DNA of 64,000 nt, from the NCBI RefSeq assembly GCF_039595395.1, contig NZ_JBCNLP010000001.1:496001-560000 (forward strand), given 5' to 3'. This document shows, piece by piece, positions 49,719-58,142 of the stretch. The position numbers were made by a program, and so were the translations under genes. Positions within the stretch are counted from its first letter, which is position 1. Every line of letters starts with the position of its first letter. The notes below the pieces were generated by a model. That model worked only from the letters and a program-made list of their open reading frames with translations, was not told the origin of the DNA and did no database searches. Source of the stretch: Novosphingobium sp. Its GTDB lineage: Bacteria > Pseudomonadota > Alphaproteobacteria > Sphingomonadales > Sphingomonadaceae.

Positions 49719-50567
49719 TTACAACGCCACCATCGCCTGATGCGCCAGCCGCGCCAGTTGCCCGGTGGCGATATCCAGCCGCGGCGCGGTCTGCAGAATG
49801 CAGGACAGGCGGGGCAGGGCGGGCAGCACCCGCTTCTGCATCGGCCCGGCCTGCAACGGCGGCTCGGTCAGGAACAATTGCGTGCGGCAGGTGATGCCCA
49901 GCCCGGCCTCCACCGCTGTACGCAGGGCGGTGAGATGCGGCGTTTCCACCGCGATGCGATAGGGAATGCCCGCCTTCTCCAGCGCGCGCAGCGCCGCATC
50001 GCGAAAGCGGCAGGGCGCCTCCAGCACCGCCAGCGGCAGCACCGGCTGCTCCAGCAGATCGGCATTGCCGTACCAGGCCATGGCCGTATGCGCGATTGCG
50101 CGCTCGTCGGCGGCCTGGGCAAAGCCCAGCACGATGTCGATCTGGCCGCGCTCCAACTGCACCAGCAGATCCTGCGTGTCGGCCACGCGCGAATAGATCT
50201 GCGTGCCCGGATGATGGTCGGCAAATTGCGAGAGCAGCCCGGTCAGCAGCGTCTCGGCGAAATCCTGCGCCACGCCGATGCGCGTCGGGCTGGCGAAATG
50301 GCCCGCGCTGATCGTCGCCACCGCCTCGTCATGCAGCACCAGCACCTTGCGGGCGTAATCCAGCATCAGCTCGCCCGCCGGGGTCAGCGACAGGCGTCGC
50401 CCCTCGCGCAGGAACAGGTTCTGCCGCAGCAGTTCCTCCAGCCGCTTGATCTGCAGGCTGAGCGCCGATTGCGTCACAAAGACCTTGTGCGATGCGCTGA
50501 GCATCGAACCGGCATCGACGATGGCGACGAAACTGCGGAGCAGATTGGTGGGCAGATTGACCGGCAT
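49719..50567 (-). CDS. LysR family transcriptional regulator
   Basis: 282 residues. N-terminal winged helix-turn-helix: LLRSFVAIVDAGSMLSAS and VTQSALSLQIKRLEELL, then the linker helix and a periplasmic-binding-like effector domain (about 90-270) with RIGVAQDFAETLL. It is divergent from the nitroreductase gene, the usual layout for a LysR protein acting on its neighbour. The effector is unknown. Confidence 0.92.
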   Translation of the reverse strand: MPVNLPTNLLRSFVAIVDAGSMLSASHKVFVTQSALSLQIKRLEELLRQNLFLREGRRLSLTPAGELMLDYARKVLVLHDEAVATISAGHFASPTRIGVAQDFAETLLTGLLSQFADHHPGTQIYSRVADTQDLLVQLERGQIDIVLGFAQAADERAIAHTAMAWYGNADLLEQPVLPLAVLEAPCRFRDAALRALEKAGIPYRIAVETPHLTALRTAVEAGLGITCRTQLFLTEPPLQAGPMQKRVLPALPRLSCILQTAPRLDIATGQLARLAHQAMVAL

Positions 50568-50748
50568 CTTATGGTAAACCCTGTTGTGAAGGCGGCTGAT
50601 CTATGACGATCCCATATACTCCATCAAATCAGTAGAGATAGTGGGTCTGAAAGCAATTCTTTTTTGGCGGCCCCGTCGCGCTTGCCTCGGCGATGGGCTA
50701 GCTTCCCTGCGCAGACACCACCGTAATCCTTCACGAGAAAGGCTATCG

Positions 50749-51336
50749 ATGACCGCTCCCCGTATTGCCGACCATCCCATCGACGAATATTTCCTGGCCC
50801 GCTGGTCACCCCGCGCCTTCGACGGCTCGACCCTGACCGAGGCCGACCTGAAGCCCCTGTTCGAGGCCGCGCGCTGGGCCCCTTCGGCCTACAACTATCA
50901 GCCCTGGCGCTTTGGCTGGGCGGTGAAGGGCGACGCGCATTGGGACGATTACGTCTCGGCCCTGCTGCCCTTCAACGCCACCTGGGCCTCCAACGCCGCC
51001 GCGCTGGTGTTCATCCTCTCCGACACGCTGATCGCTGCGCCCGGCTCCACCGAGTACAAGCCCGCTGGCACGAACAGCTTCGATGCGGGCGCGGCATGGG
51101 GTTACCTTGCGCTGCAGGCGACTCGTCTTGGGCTCGCGACTCACGCCATGGCCGGCTTCGATGCCGCCCGCGCCGGAGAGATCACCGGGGCCGGGGAGCG
51201 CTATAAGGTCGAGGTCGCCGTGGCCATCGGTCGTCGCGGGGACCCCTCGACCCTGCCCGAGGCGCTGGCCGCGCGTGAGGCGCCCAGCCCCCGGCTGCCG
51301 GTGGCGGAGATCGCTTTCAATGGGGCACTTGGGTAA
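50749..51336 (+). CDS. Nitroreductase family protein
   Basis: 195 residues from the ATG at 50749 (GAGAAAGG upstream). FMN-binding blocks: FLARWSPRAFDG near the N-terminus, FEAARWAPSAYNYQPWRF and the C-terminal VEVAVAIGRRGDPSTLPE. These flavoenzymes reduce nitro or quinone-like compounds with NAD(P)H. The 181-nt gap to the divergent LysR gene should hold the shared control region; it contains GATC-x6-GATC and TACT-x10-AGTA, neither decisive. Family A copy 6 begins 16 nt after the stop. Confidence 0.9.
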   Translation: MTAPRIADHPIDEYFLARWSPRAFDGSTLTEADLKPLFEAARWAPSAYNYQPWRFGWAVKGDAHWDDYVSALLPFNATWASNAAALVFILSDTLIAAPGSTEYKPAGTNSFDAGAAWGYLALQATRLGLATHAMAGFDAARAGEITGAGERYKVEVAVAIGRRGDPSTLPEALAAREAPSPRLPVAEIAFNGALG

Positions 51337-51352
51337 GTTTTAAAAAGAATAA

Positions 51353-51592
51353 GTGCGAGGGGGTTACCCCCTCGCGCTCCCATGACGTCTTCCGACGATA
51401 GGGTGGTGGCGCCGAAATGGTGCGCCCTGCCTCTCCACCTGTGTGACGCACGGCGCCGCAGGCAGTGAGAACATGGAACGGTGGAGCCTCGCTCTCGTTT
51501 CGAAAGCCTGCGGCGCGGCAAACTGGGCGCAAGGCTGAACCTGGCACGCAACGCAGCCATTAAAGGGAGCGCGAGGGCGATGGCCCTCGCAT
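51353..51592 (-). repeat. Family A intergenic repeat, copy 6 (240 bp, inverted)
   Basis: The near hairpin is GCGAGGGGG-TTA-CCCCCTCGC and the far hairpin is GCGAGGGC/GCCCTCGC. The central arms GCGCCGCAGGC/GCCTGCGGCGC are perfect around a longer loop than in other copies. The near end reads GTGCGAGG instead of ATGCGAGG. It lies between the nitroreductase and siderophore-interacting protein genes, both on +. Confidence 0.9.
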
Positions 51593-51614
51593 CTTACTTT
51601 TCTAAAAACTGCTA

Positions 51615-51628
51615 CAAGATATATCTTG
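51615..51628. promoter_or_regulatory. Perfect 14-bp palindrome upstream of the siderophore-interacting protein gene
   Basis: CAAGATATATCTTG, 94 nt before the start codon, in an AT-rich patch. In E. coli the homologous ferric reductase gene yqjH is controlled by a PadR-type repressor that binds TATA-containing inverted repeats. A similar protein could act here, but no PadR gene is in the window. Confidence 0.4.
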
Positions 51629-51722
51629 ATTTTCACTCGCAACGCGCCCATCTCCGCCTGAGCCCATCGAGATCAACACATATGCGGGTGCCGATGCCCG
51701 CTCAGTCACTGGAGTTCGTTCC

Positions 51723-52481
51723 ATGTCCACCCAGCCCCCTCGCCATCAGATCGAGCGCCTGCGCCATGAAGTGCGCCGCCGCACGATCACCGTCACAAGC
51801 ATCACCGACCTGTCGCCAAGGATGCGCCGTTTTGTCTTCACCGCGCCGGACCTGTCCGATTTCAACAGCGCGGGTGTGGATGACCATATCAAGCTGTTCT
51901 TCGACGCGGAGAATGGCGAAAAGCTGATGCGCGACTTCACCCCCCGCGCCTTCGACAATTCCACGCAGAGCCTGACCATCGACTTCGCCCTGCACGACCA
52001 TGGCCCGGCGGCCAATTGGGCGAAGACGGCGCAGGTCGGCACGCAGCTCGACATTGGCGGGCCGCGCGGTTCTCAGGTCGTGCCTGACGATTTCGACTGG
52101 TATCTGCTGATCGCCGACGAAACGGGTTTGCCCTCGATCGGGCGCCGTCTGGAAGGCTTGCGCGCGGGCGTGCCGGTCACCAGCATCGTGTTGGTCGACA
52201 GTCAGGCCGAGGCTCAGGCCATCGACACGCAGACCGCCTGGACCGCGCAATGGCTGACCCGCGACCCCGGTGAGGGCGATGATGAAACCCGCCTGCTGAC
52301 CGCCTTGCGCGGCTTGGCATGGCCGCAGGGTGAGGGCTATGTGTGGATCGCGGCCGAAGCGGGCGTGGCCAAGGCCCTGCGCGCGCATGTGCTGGAGGAG
52401 CGTGGCCACCCCGCCGCATGGATGCGGGCGGCCGGTTACTGGTTGAAGGGTGAGCCGGGCGCGCATGAAAACTTCGGTTGA
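51723..52481 (+). CDS. Siderophore-interacting protein (NADPH-dependent ferric siderophore reductase)
   Basis: 252 residues. The FAD-binding part has SPRMRRFVFTAPDL and MRDFTPRAFD, the NAD(P)H part has YLLIADETGLPSIGRRLE and VWIAAEAGVAKALR, and the C-terminus has AAGYWLKGE. It reduces Fe(III) in imported siderophores in the cytoplasm to release iron. The MFS exporter gene begins 17 nt before its end, so the two are co-expressed. Confidence 0.92.
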   Translation: MSTQPPRHQIERLRHEVRRRTITVTSITDLSPRMRRFVFTAPDLSDFNSAGVDDHIKLFFDAENGEKLMRDFTPRAFDNSTQSLTIDFALHDHGPAANWAKTAQVGTQLDIGGPRGSQVVPDDFDWYLLIADETGLPSIGRRLEGLRAGVPVTSIVLVDSQAEAQAIDTQTAWTAQWLTRDPGEGDDETRLLTALRGLAWPQGEGYVWIAAEAGVAKALRAHVLEERGHPAAWMRAAGYWLKGEPGAHENFG

Positions 52482-53901
52482 GGCAACAGGTGGCGGGGGC
52501 CTCCATCAGGCCATGACGCCCACGCGGCTGCGCTGGGTGATGCTGCTGGTCACCGGCGCGATGTTCATGGAGATCCTCGACGGGTCGATCATCGTCACCG
52601 CGCTCCCTTCGATTGCACGCAGCTTTGGCGAGGCGCCCATGGCGCTGGAGCTGGGGGTCAGCGCCTATATGCTGGCGGTCGGCGTCTTCATCCCGGCCAG
52701 TGGCTGGGTGGCGGACCGCTTCGGGGCGCGGGCGATTCTGGCGGCGGCGATCGTGCTGTTTACCCTGGCCTCGCTGCTGTGCGGCAGCGCTCAGGGGGTT
52801 CACAGCTTTGTCGCCCTGCGCATCCTTCAGGGTGTGGCCGGAGCGATGATGGTGCCGGTCGGGCGGCTGGTGGTGATGCATCACACCCCGCGCGACAAGC
52901 TGATGGAGGCGATGGCCTCGCTGGTCTGGCCCGCGCTGATCGCGCCGGTGCTGGGGCCGCCGCTGGGCGGGCTGATCACGACCCATTTGGGCTGGCAGTG
53001 GATTTTCTGGCTCAATCTGCCGATCGGGGTGCTGGCGCTGGTCGCCTGCCTTGCGCTGGTGCCAGACGATAAGGGCGAGGAAGCTCGCCCTTTCGACTGG
53101 CCCGGCTTCGCGCTGTGCGGCGCGGCGACCTTCGCGCTGCTGCTGGGCTTCGACCGGATGACGGTGCAGCCCGATATCGCGGGCGCGGGGCTGATCGTGC
53201 TGGGGCTGGGGCTTGGCGTGGCGACGCTGGGCCATTTCCGCCGCGCGGCCTCGCCGATGCTGGGTCTGGAGCCGTGGTCGATCCAGACCTTCCGCGCCTC
53301 GCAGCGGGGCGGGGCGCTGATGCGCATGTCGATCGGCGCGGTGCCTTTCCTGCTGCCGCTGATGTTCCAGATCGGCTTTGGCTATGACGCCTTTCATTCC
53401 GGTCTGCTGGTGCTGGCGGTCTTCGCGGGCAATCTGGGTATCAAGACGGTGACGACGCCGATCCTGCGCCGCTTCGGCATGCGCAATGTGCTGATCGTCA
53501 ATGGCGTGTTGAGCGCCTTGCTGATCGGCGCCTGCTCGCTGCTCCAGCCGCATACGGCGGTGCCTGTCGCGGTGGCGCTGCTGGCGGCGGGGGGCTGCGC
53601 GCGTTCGATGCAGTTCACCTCGATCAACAGCATGACCTTCGCCGATGTGCCGCGCCCGCAGATGAGCCATGCCAATGGCCTGTCCAACACGCTGAGCCAG
53701 CTCACCATGGCGGCCGGTATCACCCTGGGCGCGCTGGGTGTGCGGGTCGGCCATGGGCTGGCGCAGCATCTGGGCTGGCAGGCGCCGGGGGCGGAGTATC
53801 GCTTCGCCTTTCTGCTGGTGGCGCTGGTGACGTTGATGGGCGTGGTGGACATGCTGCGCCTGCCGCGCGGCGCGGCGGATGATTTCGTCAAGCGCAGCTA
53901 G
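52465..53901 (+). CDS. MFS transporter, drug:H+ antiporter-2 type (EmrB/QacA-like)
   Basis: 478 residues from the ATG at 52465, overlapping the siderophore-interacting gene by 17 nt; an upstream GTG at 52450 is possible. About 14 hydrophobic helices. Motif MEILDGSIIVTALPSIARSF in helix 1 and a motif-A region GWVADRFGARAIL. It is an inner-membrane proton-driven exporter. Sharing a transcript with a ferric siderophore reductase suggests it may export a siderophore or a related compound (inference). A strong hairpin follows the gene. Confidence 0.9.
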   Translation: MKTSVEATGGGGLHQAMTPTRLRWVMLLVTGAMFMEILDGSIIVTALPSIARSFGEAPMALELGVSAYMLAVGVFIPASGWVADRFGARAILAAAIVLFTLASLLCGSAQGVHSFVALRILQGVAGAMMVPVGRLVVMHHTPRDKLMEAMASLVWPALIAPVLGPPLGGLITTHLGWQWIFWLNLPIGVLALVACLALVPDDKGEEARPFDWPGFALCGAATFALLLGFDRMTVQPDIAGAGLIVLGLGLGVATLGHFRRAASPMLGLEPWSIQTFRASQRGGALMRMSIGAVPFLLPLMFQIGFGYDAFHSGLLVLAVFAGNLGIKTVTTPILRRFGMRNVLIVNGVLSALLIGACSLLQPHTAVPVAVALLAAGGCARSMQFTSINSMTFADVPRPQMSHANGLSNTLSQLTMAAGITLGALGVRVGHGLAQHLGWQAPGAEYRFAFLLVALVTLMGVVDMLRLPRGAADDFVKRS

Positions 53902-53931
53902 GGCCCGGTTTTCTTCATCCCGGCCATTCCG

Positions 53932-53963
53932 CACCGCCCTCGAACTTCGGTTCGGGGGCGGTG
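53932..53963 (+). terminator. Strong stem-loop after the MFS gene
   Basis: A 14-bp stem (53932-53945 with 53950-53963, one G-T pair) closed by a TTCG tetraloop and followed by TTGTG. It lies 30 nt after the MFS stop. The weak T tract makes the mechanism uncertain. Confidence 0.75.
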
Positions 53964-54004
53964 TTGTGCATCCGCGACGTTACGAAATGCGACAAACAGC
54001 GCCG

Positions 54005-54034
54005 TTGACCATCTGCAACTCATTTGCAATAGCG
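54005..54034 (+). promoter_or_regulatory. Promoter with Fur-like box between -35 and -10
   Basis: TTGACC (54005-54010) and ATAGCG (54029-54034) are separated by 18 nt. The interval contains TGCAACTCATTTGCA (54014-54028), an inverted repeat with arms TGCAA/TTGCA that resembles the GCAAATGA-type Fur sites of proteobacteria. A repressor here would block RNA polymerase directly. It drives the Sel1-PepSY-DUF2271-DUF4198-ApbE operon. Confidence 0.6.
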
Positions 54035-54070
54035 CCGGTCCAGTGAGTGTCCATTGCGACAGGGAATCTT

Positions 54071-54133
54071 GTGCCGACCACCATCTTCTCCGTTTCGGCC
54101 AACCTGCTCGCCACGCTTGGCGTGAAGCCCTGA
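54071..54133 (+). CDS. Possible 20-residue leader peptide of the iron operon
   Basis: A GTG frame of 20 codons preceded by AGGGAATCTT. It is hydrophobic with a terminal GVKP and a TGA 4 nt before the Sel1 gene's GTG. It could couple translation of the next gene or act as a regulatory leader. It is too short to judge coding character, and its existence is inferred only from the RBS and the tight spacing. Confidence 0.3.
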   Translation: MPTTIFSVSANLLATLGVKP

Positions 54134-54137
54134 TCGC

Positions 54138-54890
54138 GTGACTGTCACGCCCGCGGATAGCCAGCCCGAAGCCGGGGCGCTCCCCAACTGGAGTACCGAG
54201 GAATGGCGCGCGCTGCTCACCGGCCCGCCCGAAGGCGCGGCTCAGGCGCTGGAGCAGGCCGCGCGTGGCGGCATGGCGCTGGCGCAGCTTTATTATGGCC
54301 AGTTTCTGCTCGACGGGCGCGGCGTGGCGGCAGACCCGCGCGCCGCGCTGCACTGGTTCCATCAGGCGGCGCAGGCCGGGCTGTCCATGGCGATGAACAT
54401 GGTCGGCCGTTGCTTCGACCAGGGCCTGGGCGTGGCCGAAGACCCGGCGCAGGCGGTGGCGTGGTTCCGCGCGGCAGCCGATCAGGGGCTGGACTGGGGG
54501 CTCTACAATCTGGCCACCATGCTCAGCCTTGGGCGCGGCGTGGCGGAGGACAAGGCGCAGGCTTTCGAGCTGTTCCGTCAGGCCTCGGCGCAGGGCCATG
54601 CCAAATCGACCAATATGGTGGGCATCTTTCATGAGGATGGCTGGGCGACGCCGCAGAACGACTTGCTGGCGGCTTATCACTTCGCCCGCGCGGCGGAGGG
54701 CGGCGATTTTCGCGGTGCTTTCAACCATGCCCGTATGCTGATCGAAGCCGGGCAAATGGAGGAAGCGCTGACATGGCTGGAGACCGCCCATGCCGGGGGG
54801 CATGCACGGTTCCGGGATCAGATGGCCGAGTGGCTGGCCGCGCGCGAGGAGGAACCCTTGCGCGCGCTAGCCCGGCAATGGGGCCAGTAA
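54138..54890 (+). CDS. Sel1-like (TPR-type) repeat protein
   Basis: 250 residues from a GTG. Four Sel1 repeats of about 36 residues (about 43-185) have the pattern A-x-G-x-x-x-x-DGRGVAADPRAAL-x-W-F-x-x-A-A-x-x-G, then further helices. There is no signal peptide. Sel1 proteins are scaffolds for protein contacts. In other proteobacteria a Sel1 gene accompanies PepSY, DUF2271, DUF4198 and ApbE genes in iron-regulated clusters, as here. The stop overlaps the next start by 1 nt (TAATG). Confidence 0.88.
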   Translation: MTVTPADSQPEAGALPNWSTEEWRALLTGPPEGAAQALEQAARGGMALAQLYYGQFLLDGRGVAADPRAALHWFHQAAQAGLSMAMNMVGRCFDQGLGVAEDPAQAVAWFRAAADQGLDWGLYNLATMLSLGRGVAEDKAQAFELFRQASAQGHAKSTNMVGIFHEDGWATPQNDLLAAYHFARAAEGGDFRGAFNHARMLIEAGQMEEALTWLETAHAGGHARFRDQMAEWLAAREEEPLRALARQWGQ

Positions 54891-55585
54891 TGGGGAACGC
54901 AACAGGGGCGGGGATGAAAAGGGTCGCGACACACCGGCAGGCGCTCAGCCCTGCCGAGAAGGAACATCAGGCGAAACGCCGGAAGGCCAAGCAGTTCTGG
55001 CTGAAACAGTTGCATAGCTGGCACTGGATCAGCGCGGCGCTGTCGCTGATCGGCATGCTGTTTTTCGCCATCACCGGCATCACGCTCAACCATGCGGGCG
55101 CCATCCATGCCGAGCCCAAGGTGGTGGCCCGCAGCGGAAAGCTGCCCGTGGCCATGCTGAAGGAACTCTCCGCCCCCGCCAAGGCCGATGCGCCGCTGCC
55201 TGCCGATGTGGCCGCTCAGGTCAAACAGCAGACCGGCGTCGATGTGGCAGGTCGCCCGGCGGAATGGGCCAGCGACACGATCACCGTCAACATGCCGCGT
55301 CCCGGTGGCGACGGCTGGGTGACGGTGGACCCCAGCAATGGCGCCATCGCCTCGGAAATGACCGATCGCGGCTGGATCTCGCTGGCGAACGACCTGCACA
55401 AGGGCCGCAACGCCGGGGGTGGCTGGGGATGGTTCATCGATCTGTTCGCCATCGCCTGCGTGATTTTTACACTGACGGGCTTGTTGCTGTTGCAACTCCA
55501 TAGCAAAAATCGCCCCGCCACCTGGCCGATCGTCGGGCTGGGGCTGCTGATTCCGATCCTGCTCATCCATTTTCTGGTTCCGTGA
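54890..55585 (+). CDS. PepSY-associated transmembrane protein
   Basis: 231 residues from the ATG at 54890, which overlaps the Sel1 stop (TAATG); the ATG at 54914 is an alternative. A basic N-terminus is followed by LHSWHWISAALSLIGMLFFAITG (first helix, noted as LHSWHWISAALSLI), a periplasmic PepSY-like domain with WVTVDPSNGAI, LANDLHKGRNAG, and two C-terminal helices. The His residues in LHSWHW and DLHKGR recall heme-binding ferric reductase membrane proteins. It is probably part of an inner-membrane reductase. Confidence 0.85.
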   Translation: MGNATGAGMKRVATHRQALSPAEKEHQAKRRKAKQFWLKQLHSWHWISAALSLIGMLFFAITGITLNHAGAIHAEPKVVARSGKLPVAMLKELSAPAKADAPLPADVAAQVKQQTGVDVAGRPAEWASDTITVNMPRPGGDGWVTVDPSNGAIASEMTDRGWISLANDLHKGRNAGGGWGWFIDLFAIACVIFTLTGLLLLQLHSKNRPATWPIVGLGLLIPILLIHFLVP

Positions 55586-55596
55586 AGGGGTTTCAC

Positions 55597-56082
55597 ATGC
55601 GTCATCGCTCGCTTTCTCTTGCTGGCACGGTGCTGGCCGGCCTTCCGGCCTCGGCCATGGCCGGGACGGTCAACATCGACATTCCGCATCTCACGGTGGC
55701 CGAATACCATCGTCCTTACGTGGCCATCTGGCTGGAGCCGACCGGTGGCGGCGAACCGCGCACCGTGGCCGTCTGGTACGATGCCAAGCACCGCGGCGAG
55801 CCGGGCACCAAATGGCTGAGCGATCTGCGCGGCTGGTGGCGCGTGGCGGGCCGCAATGCGACGACGCCGCCCGCCGCGATCAGCGGCGCGACCCGCGCGC
55901 CGGGCCATTACGCGATTCCGTTGCCCGGCGATTTGAAGCCCGGCGCCTATACGCTCAAGGTCGAGGCCGCGCGTGAGACGGGCGGGCGTGAACTGGTCAG
56001 CGTGCCGGTGACCCTGCCCAAGCAGGGCGGCAAGGCCGAGGGCCATGGCGAGCTGGGCGCGGTCAGCGTCACGCTGCCTTGA
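55597..56082 (+). CDS. DUF2271 family periplasmic protein
   Basis: 161 residues from the ATG at 55597, with AAGGGG 7 nt upstream. Signal peptide ends PASAMAG (about 1-23). The mature part has YHRPYVAIWLEP, TKWLSDLRGWWR and a beta-rich C-terminus with GAYTLKVEAARE. DUF2271 proteins accompany PepSY and ApbE proteins; the exact function is unknown. It starts 11 nt after the PepSY gene. Confidence 0.85.
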   Translation: MRHRSLSLAGTVLAGLPASAMAGTVNIDIPHLTVAEYHRPYVAIWLEPTGGGEPRTVAVWYDAKHRGEPGTKWLSDLRGWWRVAGRNATTPPAAISGATRAPGHYAIPLPGDLKPGAYTLKVEAARETGGRELVSVPVTLPKQGGKAEGHGELGAVSVTLP

Positions 56083-56126
56083 TCCTGCCCATCATCCGAC
56101 ACTCATTTCAAAAGGGGGATACACGC

Positions 56127-57044
56127 ATGCGCTTCCTGAATTTGGCCCTGCTGGCGACCGCCGCCACATTGGCTCTGCCCACCGCTGCTTCGGCGCATCG
56201 CGCCTGGATCGTGCCCGCCGCCACCAATTTCTCGGGTGAGGATCCCTGGGCCAGCTTCGATGCGGCCATTTCCAACGATCTGTTCTTCGCCGACCATTTC
56301 CCGATGCAGCTTGCCCAGATCAAGGTCACCGCGCCCGATGGCTCGGCAGGCACGGTCGAGCATGGGGTGACGGCGCGTTACCGCTCGACCTTCGACGTGC
56401 ATCTCACGCAGGAAGGCACCTGGCGCATCGGCACCGAGAGCACCAATGTGATGGGCAGCTTCAAGGTCAATGGCGTCGAGAAGCGTGTCGGTCGTGGCCG
56501 TGGCGGTCCGCCCCCCGGCGCAATGCCAGGCGGTGCGCCGCGTCCGGCAGGTGAAGGGCGTGGTCCCGGCGGCCCCGGTGGTGAGGGCGGGCGCCCCAAC
56601 ATCGAGACGGTCGAACTCTCGGCCATTCCCGCCGACGCCACCGACCTCAAGCTGACCGAGGCCGTCAGCCGCAACGAGGTGTTCGTCACGCGCGGCAAGC
56701 CGACCGAGACCTTCTTCAAGCCCACCGGCAAGGGTCTGGAATTTGCGCCGATCACTCATCCTGACGATCTGGTGCAGGACCAGCCCGCCAAATTCCGCTT
56801 CCTGCTCGACGGCAAGCCCGCCGTGGGCCTCAAGCTGACGGTGATCCCCGGCGGCAAGCGCTATCGCGATGCCGAGGGCGGTTTTGAAGCCGTGACCGAC
56901 AAGGATGGCGTGGCGACGATCAAGTGGCCTCAGCCCGGCCTGTTCTGGTTCACCACCAGCACCACCGACAACCACCCCGCCACGCCCCGCGCCACCGAGC
57001 GCCGCCTGAGCTACACCGGCACGGTCGAGGTGATGGCGCCTTGA
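56127..57044 (+). CDS. DUF4198 family periplasmic protein
   Basis: 305 residues from the ATG at 56127 with AAGGGGG upstream. Signal peptide ends AASAHRAW (about 1-21). DUF4198 proteins are thought to assist metal uptake in the periplasm (NikM-like). A Gly/Pro/Arg-rich insert at about 126-165 is unusual and probably disordered. The C-terminal half has FRFLLDGKPAVGLKL and DGVATIKWPQPGLFW. The stop overlaps the apbE start by 1 nt (TGATG). Confidence 0.85.
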   Translation: MRFLNLALLATAATLALPTAASAHRAWIVPAATNFSGEDPWASFDAAISNDLFFADHFPMQLAQIKVTAPDGSAGTVEHGVTARYRSTFDVHLTQEGTWRIGTESTNVMGSFKVNGVEKRVGRGRGGPPPGAMPGGAPRPAGEGRGPGGPGGEGGRPNIETVELSAIPADATDLKLTEAVSRNEVFVTRGKPTETFFKPTGKGLEFAPITHPDDLVQDQPAKFRFLLDGKPAVGLKLTVIPGGKRYRDAEGGFEAVTDKDGVATIKWPQPGLFWFTTSTTDNHPATPRATERRLSYTGTVEVMAP

Positions 57045-58063
57045 TGGACCGACCGGCAGGTCTGGCTGCCACGCAGGAGGTCTTTCCCCGCATTGCCCTG
57101 CCGGATCGCATCGATCCGCAGGCGGTGCGCTCCTGCGTTGCCGGCCTGCCGGTCACCCGCCTGTCGGGGCCCACGATGGGCACGACATGGCATCTGCATG
57201 CCGTGCTGCCCGATGGCCTGACCGCAGAGCATATCGGGGGCGTCATCGCGGCGCGGCTTGAGGCGCTGGTGGCGCAGATGAGCCATTGGGAGCCCGCCAG
57301 CGACCTGTGCCGCTTCAACCGGGCGCGGGCGGGACTCTGGCAGGCGCTGCCGCATGATTTCGCGCGGGTGATGCAGGCTGCCCTGACGATCGCCGAGGCC
57401 AGTGATGGCGCTTTCAGCCCCGCCGTGGGCCGGCTGGTCGATCTCTGGGGTTTTGGACCGCCCGGACCCGTGGCGCAGGCGCCCGACGACAAGCAGATCG
57501 CACAAGCGCAAACCCCCTCCGACTGGCGCCTGCTGGCCTTTGAGCCCGCGACAGGACGGTTGCGTCAGCCGGGCGGGCTGTCGCTCGATCTGTCCGGCAT
57601 TGCCAAGGGCTATGCGGCGGATGCGCTGGCGGGCGATCTGGCGCGGCTGGGCGTGGTGCATCTGCTGGTTGAGGTGGGGGGCGAACTGGTCGGGCGCGGG
57701 CTGCGGCCCGATGGCCAGCCATGGTGGGTCGATCTGGAGGCGCCGCCGGGCGCCGGGTTACCGGGGCTGCGGGTGGCGCTGCACGGTTTGGCCGTGGCGA
57801 CCTCGGGCAGCTATGTGCGCGGGCCTCACAATCTCGATCCCCGATTGGGCCGCCCCGCGCGCTCGGGCGTGGTCGCCTGCAGCGTGCTGCATGACAGCGC
57901 GATGATCGCCGATGGCTGGGCCAGCGCTTTCAGCGTGCTGGATGTCGAGGCGGGCATGGCGCTGGCAACAGGCCGCGATCTGGCGGTGCGCTGGATCACG
58001 CGGGACGGCGAAAGCTGGTGCGAGGCGATCAGCCCCGCGCTGGCACGGATGCTGGCGGATTAG
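57044..58063 (+). CDS. apbE: FAD:protein FMN transferase (ApbE family)
   Basis: 339 residues from the ATG at 57044. It attaches FMN covalently to Thr/Ser of target flavoproteins. Motifs: GPTMGTTWHLH, MSHWEPASDLCRFN, DLSGIAKGYAADAL, EVGGELVGRG, DPRLGRP and MIADGWASAFSVL. No signal peptide or lipobox is visible, unlike many ApbE proteins, so it may act in the cytoplasm or use another exit. Its flavin target is probably a reductase partner, perhaps the PepSY protein (inference). Confidence 0.92.
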   Translation: MDRPAGLAATQEVFPRIALPDRIDPQAVRSCVAGLPVTRLSGPTMGTTWHLHAVLPDGLTAEHIGGVIAARLEALVAQMSHWEPASDLCRFNRARAGLWQALPHDFARVMQAALTIAEASDGAFSPAVGRLVDLWGFGPPGPVAQAPDDKQIAQAQTPSDWRLLAFEPATGRLRQPGGLSLDLSGIAKGYAADALAGDLARLGVVHLLVEVGGELVGRGLRPDGQPWWVDLEAPPGAGLPGLRVALHGLAVATSGSYVRGPHNLDPRLGRPARSGVVACSVLHDSAMIADGWASAFSVLDVEAGMALATGRDLAVRWITRDGESWCEAISPALARMLAD

Positions 58064-58142
58064 AGCAGCCTGCGAAAAAACAGGGACCGGCTTTTCGCAT
58101 GCCGCCCCAGCGCGGTTTTGGCCTTTACGCGCGCGATTGATC

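Noticed and set aside
50568..50748. LysR operator at GATC-x6-GATC or TACT-x10-AGTA
   Set aside because: Both dyads are short and do not follow the T-N11-A rule clearly; neither is supported enough to annotate.
54071..54133. The 20-codon frame as a remnant of a piuC gene
   Set aside because: Its residues do not match the C-terminus of PiuC proteins as I know it, and no further piuC sequence lies upstream.
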